From a virus, in IMG/VR virus record IMGVR_UViG_3300026075_000370, positions 1 to 30,866 of that record: a stretch of DNA of 30,866 nt; one strand, 5' to 3'. This document shows positions 27,031 through 30,866 of this stretch, in pieces. Positions within the stretch are counted from its first letter, which is position 1. Each line of letters opens with the position of its first letter. The notes beneath the pieces are model-generated. The model searched no databases and was not told the DNA's origin. It saw nothing but the letters and a program-made list of their open reading frames with translations. The position numbers and the translations under genes are program-made.

Positions 27031-27198
27031 ATGCGCGATTACCAGCCCGTCGTCTCCGCTCGCCCCGCCGCTCGCAAGGACGGGCGGATCTATGCCGACA
27101 AGCGCCGGATCGTCCAGGCGCACAACGGTGCCCGCCTCGTGGTGAGCGAGAAGGCCGTGCGCCGCTGGAAGGACTACGCTCGGAGAGCGTGCCGGTGA
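27031..27198 (+). CDS. Small basic protein, 55 aa
   Basis: ATG 27031 with GGAGAGG 7 nt upstream. The product (MRDYQPVVSARPAARKDGRIYADKRRIVQAHNGARLVVSEKAVRRWKDYARRACR) is basic with a strand-turn-strand start and a C-terminal helix. Possibly a nucleic-acid binder. Not recognised. Confidence 0.65.
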   Translation: MRDYQPVVSARPAARKDGRIYADKRRIVQAHNGARLVVSEKAVRRWKDYARRACR

Positions 27199-27395
27199 CG
27201 GGCGCAGATGCGCGGGCGGCTGCCACCGCCGCGGGGCGAGAGCACGCCCGTGCCGCTGGTCGCCCTCCTGCACCCTGGCTCCAGTCGGACCTGGACGCGG
27301 CGAACGCCGAATACCATCGGTTTTGCCGCGAGCACAAGATCGGGCCGTACGGTAACGAGCCCATGCTGCCATCTTCGCGCAGAGGCGACCGATGA
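27195..27395 (+). CDS. Hypothetical protein, 66 aa, GTG start
   Basis: GTG 27195 overlaps the previous stop as GTGA, with GGAG 9 nt upstream; a GTG two codons earlier is less well spaced. It is Ala/Arg-rich with helical start (ADARAAATAAGREHARAAG) and DLDAANAEYHRFCREHKIGPYGNEP. Its stop overlaps the next gene by ATGA. Unknown function. Confidence 0.58.
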   Translation: MTGADARAAATAAGREHARAAGRPPAPWLQSDLDAANAEYHRFCREHKIGPYGNEPMLPSSRRGDR

Positions 27396-27589
27396 CCGCC
27401 ACCATGAAGCACAGGATGGATGAGGATCAGGATGGGGACTTCGTGACAGAGTGCCCCGTGTGCGAAGTGTTCGTGATCGTTTCGCGAGACGGGAAGCTGC
27501 GGACGAACCGCTGCCCCCACCTCTTCAACGTGGTGCGGGATGGCACGGGGTACGCCGCCAACTTCCGTCCCGGCGGTCACATCCAGTGA
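27392..27589 (+). CDS. Small CPVC protein, 65 aa
   Basis: ATG 27392 overlaps the previous stop (ATGA). The product has CPVC (21-24) and then C41 PH in NRCPHLFNVV, so three cysteines and a His could bind zinc; the N-terminus is acidic (MDEDQDGDF). Size and pattern resemble a one-knuckle zinc ribbon. It is the last gene before the strong terminator. Confidence 0.68.
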   Translation: MTATMKHRMDEDQDGDFVTECPVCEVFVIVSRDGKLRTNRCPHLFNVVRDGTGYAANFRPGGHIQ

Positions 27590-27598
27590 ACCACCCTC

Positions 27599-27633
27599 CC
27601 GGCGCACGGGTCTCACCCCGGCGCCGGCTTTTT
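27599..27633 (+). terminator. Rho-independent terminator
   Basis: CCGGCGC-(A)-CGGG, loop TCTCAC, CCCG-GCGCCGG, followed at once by CTTTTT. Eleven paired bases with one bulged A plus a U-tract is a textbook intrinsic terminator, 10 nt after the CPVC gene stop. It is the only convincing one in the window. Confidence 0.85.
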
Positions 27634-27673
27634 CGCATCACCGTCACCCCCCCCCGCCAATCAGGAGCTGCAC

Positions 27674-27844
27674 ATGGTGAACCCGTATCTCTCGCCGGAA
27701 GAGGTGTTCAATCTGGCGCTGGACAAGCTGGTCGAGGCCTACAGGCGAGGCCCAGCCACCACCGACGTGGAAGCTGCGCAGTTCGCCCTGCGCGAGACGT
27801 ACTGGCTCGTCACCGATCCCGACAAGGGAAGAGGGAGGTTCTGA
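27674..27844 (+). CDS. Small helical protein, 56 aa
   Basis: ATG 27674 with AGGAG seven nt upstream, first gene after the terminator. The product (MVNPYLSPEEVFNLALDKLVEAYRRGPATTDVEAAQFALRETYWLVTDPDKGRGRF) reads as two amphipathic helices. The stop overlaps the next gene as TGATG. Its promoter must lie in the 40 bp after the terminator or transcripts must read through. Confidence 0.68.
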   Translation: MVNPYLSPEEVFNLALDKLVEAYRRGPATTDVEAAQFALRETYWLVTDPDKGRGRF

Positions 27845-28269
27845 TGGAAGCGCCCTACAAGCAGGTGCTGCTCGCGCCCGCCTTCGCCTGCGAGAGCGAC
27901 CGGGCCCACAGGTGCTACTCGTACCAGACACGCGAAATGCTGGAGACGCGCGCCGCCGCGGGGGGAGGCCTTCTCTGCGCCAACCCCTTCTGCATGAGCT
28001 ATCACGCCGTACTGAGCTTCGGGTCGGACGCGAGCCCACCGACCGAGTCGGTGCGACCCACGCTCTTCTCCGAGCTGGTGAAGGCGCTGGCGGCGCAGCG
28101 CGAGTACGACTCCGCGCACGGGCGCTGCACTCGCACGGAGGGCGGACCCACGCCGCAGCAGCACGCGGACCTGGAGGAAGCGGCCCGGCAGCTGGCCGTG
28201 GCCGAAGAGCGCTTCGAGCAGGCCCTGGTTCGATTCATCCACGACACACCAGAAGCGAGGGTCGCATGA
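27844..28269 (+). CDS. Hypothetical protein, 141 aa
   Basis: ATG 27844 overlaps the previous stop (TGATG). The product has Cys at residues 15, 23, 45 and 50 in its N-terminal half (AFACESDRAHRCYSY; LLCANPFCMSYHAVLSF), which might bind zinc, and a long helix in its C-terminal half (ADLEEAARQLAVAEERFEQALVRFI). The two-part structure could join a small zinc domain to a coiled coil. Not recognised. Confidence 0.65.
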   Translation: MEAPYKQVLLAPAFACESDRAHRCYSYQTREMLETRAAAGGGLLCANPFCMSYHAVLSFGSDASPPTESVRPTLFSELVKALAAQREYDSAHGRCTRTEGGPTPQQHADLEEAARQLAVAEERFEQALVRFIHDTPEARVA

Positions 28270-28880
28270 GCGGCGAGTTCCAACTTCACGAAGAAAGAGG
28301 CATGCTGCTGCGCGCATCCCTGCCGCGTCAGCAGGAGGGCGAGGCGCTGCACCGGATCGTGCTGGTCGAGCGCCCGCTGGGTGCCCACCGTTGGGTGGTC
28401 TGGTTCCAGATCCGGCGCGAGGACACCTACGGAGAGCCCACGGTCGACACCTACTTCACGGAGGGCGCGTATTGCTCGACCCGCGAAGAGGGGGACGAAG
28501 CGTTCGAGCGCAGGCTGCGCCGGGGCTACACGGAAGACCTGAGCCTCGGCACGGGAGAAGCCGCGAAGCGCACGGTGCTGTTCGATGACGGCAACGGGAC
28601 CGTGCTCTCCCGCCTGCGGGGCAACGCGCCGATGCAGGACGGTATCTGGCTGGAGCTGGGCCCAAGCAAGTGTCCGTACGTTCACCGCCTGAGCGACGTG
28701 GCGGTGGACGGTCTGGCGAACGCTCTCGGGGCGCTGGCCCGCGCTACGTTACCGCCAATAGTCGAGGAGCCCTCGCCTCCGTGCTACAACGAGCACGCTT
28801 CGGGTGCGGTGTGTATGCGTCCGCGTGGACACGAGGGGCGACACCTATCGCACACGATGCACCTCAGTTGGGGGGACTGA
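28266..28880 (+). CDS. Hypothetical protein, 204 aa, with C-terminal Cys/His motif
   Basis: ATG 28266 overlaps the preceding stop (ATGA). The first 170 residues are a beta-rich domain with several aromatic residues (RIVLVERPLGAHRWVVWFQIRREDTYGEPTVDTYFTEGAYC). The last 35 carry CYNEHASGAVCMRPRGHEGRH, a short Cys/His module of a type common in small phage proteins. No enzymatic motif. Function unknown. Confidence 0.66.
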   Translation: MSGEFQLHEERGMLLRASLPRQQEGEALHRIVLVERPLGAHRWVVWFQIRREDTYGEPTVDTYFTEGAYCSTREEGDEAFERRLRRGYTEDLSLGTGEAAKRTVLFDDGNGTVLSRLRGNAPMQDGIWLELGPSKCPYVHRLSDVAVDGLANALGALARATLPPIVEEPSPPCYNEHASGAVCMRPRGHEGRHLSHTMHLSWGD

Positions 28881-28882
28881 GC

Positions 28883-29140
28883 ATGAGCAACCAGCAGCGA
28901 GTGCCCGTGCACACCCTGGAGCCCGGCACGCCCTTCACCTACGCGGGCCGCAGGGGCACAGTCTTGCGGATCGGGCGCGGTGCAGTGGTGGTGCGCATCC
29001 AGAAGCCGCGCATCCACTGCCGCGAGTTCGTGCCCAAGACGGGCAAGAACACCGGCAAGATGGTGCTGGTGATGGACGAGTACGAGACGATCCCCTGGGC
29101 GCACGATGCGCCCGTCACGCCAGTCGTGGAGGAAAATTGA
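28883..29140 (+). CDS. Hypothetical beta-rich protein, 85 aa
   Basis: ATG 28883 is 2 bp past the previous stop. The product (MSNQQRVPVHTLEPGTPFTYAGRRGTVLRIGRGAVVVRIQKPRIHCREFVPKTGKNTGKMVLVMDEYETIPW...) looks like a small SH3-like barrel with alternating strands and a basic loop, maybe nucleic-acid binding. No known family. Its stop overlaps the next gene (TGATG). Confidence 0.65.
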   Translation: MSNQQRVPVHTLEPGTPFTYAGRRGTVLRIGRGAVVVRIQKPRIHCREFVPKTGKNTGKMVLVMDEYETIPWAHDAPVTPVVEEN

Positions 29141-29469
29141 TGTATCGCGTCAAGCGGGGATTCCGCCCCTCGTTCTCCGGCGCTTTCGGCAACGGAAGCG
29201 ATGTGCGGTCGGAGTTTGAAACCACCGAGTTGCAAGACAGCGAGATCCTCTACGCCGAGTACGACGTAGAGTTTTACAACGGTTCTGCCGTCGTGCTCTT
29301 CCTCCGTGACGGGAAGCTCTACGAAGTACACGGATCGCACTGCTCCTGCTACGGATTGGAGGGGCAATGGGAACCCGAAGAGACAACGTTGGAAGTTCTG
29401 CTCCGGCGCCCGATGGGGGGTCGCATGTCGATCCCTGCGGCGGTGCTGGGCCAAATCGTTCAGGAGTAA
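29140..29469 (+). CDS. Conserved phage protein, SHCSCYGLEGQWEPEE type, 109 aa
   Basis: ATG 29140 has GGAGGAAAA upstream and overlaps the previous stop. The C-terminal half reads LRDGKLYEVHGSHCSCYGLEGQWEPEETTLEVLLRR (56-91), a motif found in a widespread family of small phage proteins whose function is unknown. The N-terminal part (MYRVKRGFRPSFSGAFGNG) is basic. Cys68 and Cys70 lie in a likely surface turn. The conserved motif makes the gene certain. Confidence 0.85.
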   Translation: MYRVKRGFRPSFSGAFGNGSDVRSEFETTELQDSEILYAEYDVEFYNGSAVVLFLRDGKLYEVHGSHCSCYGLEGQWEPEETTLEVLLRRPMGGRMSIPAAVLGQIVQE

Positions 29470-29475
29470 AGCCCG

Positions 29476-29862
29476 ATGCGAGCGATGCGACTGACCGTGG
29501 ACCTGAACGGCGAGGGCTGGACCCCCGACACCATGCGCATCTTCAAGGCGCGGGTGCGGAAGCTGGTGGAGAAGCACATGATGGCGGGTGGAATCGTGGA
29601 TGTGCTCTTTCCCCCCAATCTGTCGAGGATGGACGTTGGCATGCCCACCGTCGGTTTCGTCGTGAAGGTGGAGGAGGCGAAGGACCGGTGCTTCCACTGC
29701 GGCGAGCAGTGGGAGGACCACCGGCCGGACACGCGGCGCGGTACGAGCCCCTTCTGTCGTGGGTACGCCGCCCGCTATCTGAGCATGCTGACGGAGCTGG
29801 AGCGTCAGGAGCGGCAGGCCACGCAGGAGTCGCGCGAGTCGCCCGACCTGTCCCAGGGGTAG
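29476..29862 (+). CDS. Hypothetical protein with Cys/His module, 128 aa
   Basis: ATG 29476 starts 6 bp past the previous stop. Residues 1-70 form a mixed domain with a helix (TMRIFKARVRKLVEKHMMAGGIVDVLF), then CFHCGEQWEDHRPDTRRGTSPFCRGY (about 72-97), a CxxC...H...C zinc-like module, and a C-terminal Gln/Glu/Arg helix (MLTELERQERQATQES). Possibly nucleic-acid or protein binding. No family. Confidence 0.68.
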   Translation: MRAMRLTVDLNGEGWTPDTMRIFKARVRKLVEKHMMAGGIVDVLFPPNLSRMDVGMPTVGFVVKVEEAKDRCFHCGEQWEDHRPDTRRGTSPFCRGYAARYLSMLTELERQERQATQESRESPDLSQG

Positions 29863-29878
29863 AGCCGGGTGCTCTCGC

Positions 29879-29902
29879 ACGTTTGAGGCGATCCTCGAAC
29901 GT
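29879..29902 (+). terminator. 10-bp hairpin, weak terminator or attenuator
   Basis: ACGTTTGAGG pairs with CCTCGAACGT (one T-G) over a CGAT loop, in the 58-bp gap after the 128-aa gene. It is followed by CTAGGAAGG, the next ribosome site, so it may rather control translation of the next gene. Confidence 0.45.
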
Positions 29903-29920
29903 CTAGGAAGGAAGGATAGC

Positions 29921-30097
29921 ATGGCAAAGCAGCAGGTATCGGACGAGTTCACGATGAACTATCCGCACCCGTATCAGGAGAGATCGCCAGAGAAGTGTGA
30001 ATGCGGACGCAGTCGTGCTGCGCATGAGTACGCGGATCTACTCAACTCGTTGTCGGCGGACCGTTTCGAGTCCGTCGTTCTGCTAACTCGAATCTGA
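29921..30097 (+). CDS. Small Cys/His protein, 58 aa
   Basis: ATG 29921 has GGAAGGAAGGA upstream. The product (MAKQQVSDEFTMNYPHPYQERSPEKCECGRSRAAHEYADLL...) has CECGRSRAAH at 26-35, the same CxCG-x5-H arrangement as the insertion in the large terminase. C-terminal part is helical. Function unknown. Confidence 0.66.
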   Translation: MAKQQVSDEFTMNYPHPYQERSPEKCECGRSRAAHEYADLLNSLSADRFESVVLLTRI

Positions 30098-30117
30098 ACG
30101 AATGGAGATCGGGAAAC

Positions 30118-30866
30118 ATGGCTGCCAACCTGGACCAGGACCTGGAGACGGGCGTCGGCACGGTGTTCAGCGTGCGCGAGAGCATGTGGCACCGCGACGG
30201 GCACGTGCTCACCGAGGCGCCCACGCTGAAGAAGGCGCTGAAGCTGGCGGGACACAACTTCCAGGTGGACCTGCAGGAAATCTTCTTCCGCAAGCCCGCG
30301 AGCCGGGGCGACACGGTCGACGTGAAGCTGCCCAACCACCGGGCAGTGGTGCGGACTGACCGCCACGTGCCGCTCGGCGTGGTCGGCAACGAGTACCACG
30401 TGGTGCAGAACGCGGAGGCCTTCGCCATCCTGGAGCCGTTGCTGGACGCGGGGCTGGTGCAGCTGGAGACCGGCGGGACGCTCCGCGGCGGGCAGGACGT
30501 GTGGATGCAGGTACGGCTGAACATCGACCACCCGGTGGTGCAGCGGGTGCAGGAGGAGCTCGGTGTGCGCCCGCTCGTGTTCGTGTACAACAACCACACC
30601 GGCAGCCGGAAGCTGACCATCAAGGAGGCACTGGAGCGGATCGTGTGCGGGAACACCCTGGAGATCGCGCTGCGCCAGGGCGGGCGCCGCGAGTCGGTGC
30701 GCCACACATCGGGCGCGAAGGTGCGGCTGGTGGACGCTGCGCAGCGCATGTTCAGCAACCTGACGGACCGGCACGTGGAGGCGGCCCGCCACCCTGCCGA
30801 TCGTCCTTGCCGCGGTCGGCCTCGTCCTCGCCAGCTTGACCCCGACCTCGAGCGTCGGCGCCCAAG
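30118..30866 (+). CDS. DUF932 phage/plasmid-like protein, N-terminal part (3' end off the right edge)
   Basis: ATG 30118 has GGAG upstream (AATGGAGATCGGGAAAC). The sequence from MWHRDGHVLTEAPTLKKALKLAGHNFQV through VDVKLPNHRAVVRTDRHVPLGVVGNEYHVVQNAEAFAILEPLLDAG, QVRLNIDHP, and VFVYNNHTGSRKLTIKEALERIVCGNTLEIAL matches the DUF932 (phage/plasmid-like TIGR03299) family, including the GN..LG.V...Y..VQN and GS.....RIVC.NT motifs. Role is unknown, often near replication genes. From about 30785 the frame turns Arg/Pro-rich and stops looking like the family, so the true 3' part may be missing or replaced. Confidence 0.85.
   Translation, partial: MAANLDQDLETGVGTVFSVRESMWHRDGHVLTEAPTLKKALKLAGHNFQVDLQEIFFRKPASRGDTVDVKLPNHRAVVRTDRHVPLGVVGNEYHVVQNAEAFAILEPLLDAGLVQLETGGTLRGGQDVWMQVRLNIDHPVVQRVQEELGVRPLVFVYNNHTGSRKLTIKEALERIVCGNTLEIALRQGGRRESVRHTSGAKVRLVDAAQRMFSNLTDRHVEAARHPADRPCRGRPRPRQLDPDLERRRP

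Noticed and set aside
1-30866. CRISPR array or insertion sequence
   Set aside because: No regularly spaced repeats of 20-40 bp and no transposase or terminal inverted repeats with target duplications were seen.

Overview
The window is part of the genome of a tailed double-stranded DNA phage (Caudoviricetes) with very high G+C, from an uncultured or unidentified high-G+C bacterial host. The evidence is a full head-assembly set (small and large terminase, portal, scaffold, HK97-fold capsid protein), a beta-helix tailspike, a phage RuvC resolvase, an HNH nuclease, a DUF932 protein, a phage tRNA and dozens of tightly packed small genes. Long portal, no tail-tube or tape-measure gene in the stretch seen, and a tailspike close to the head genes fit a short-tailed, P22-like layout; this is inference. 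Host and phage species cannot be named from the sequence.

Left arm (1-22427) is read on the minus strand, so genes run from right to left. The order of transcription is small terminase (22427), three tiny overlapping genes, a tRNA-like RNA, about 1.1 kb of repeat-rich non-coding DNA, a tandem-HTH protein, four or five unknown genes, tRNA-Pro(UGG), a cloverleaf-like RNA, a block with a HExxH metallopeptidase, RuvC resolvase and P-loop-like protein, nine or ten small unknown genes, large terminase, two overlapping small genes (one a membrane-anchored coiled coil like an inner spanin), portal, scaffold, major capsid protein, small virion-like proteins, an M15 peptidase (probable endolysin), three probable connector or neck proteins and finally a tailspike that runs off the left edge.

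Right arm (22539-30866) is read on the plus strand from a sigma70-like promoter in the 111-bp divergent gap next to the small terminase. It holds about 22 small early-type genes: an HNH endonuclease, many 50-140-residue proteins with short cysteine/histidine motifs, a one-helix membrane peptide, a widely conserved phage protein with a CSCYGLEGQWEPEE-type motif, and the start of a DUF932 gene that runs off the right edge. Hairpins separate several of these genes; only one (27599-27633) has a proper U-tract and is a convincing intrinsic terminator.

Most neighbouring genes overlap by ATGA, GTGA, TTGA or TGATG, pointing to translational coupling. The most interesting parts are the two unexplained structured RNAs (17677-17780 and 21235-21350), the repeat-rich control region 20195-21235, the cluster of three micro-genes 21335-21721, and a recurrent CGAAAC-hairpin after plus-strand genes.
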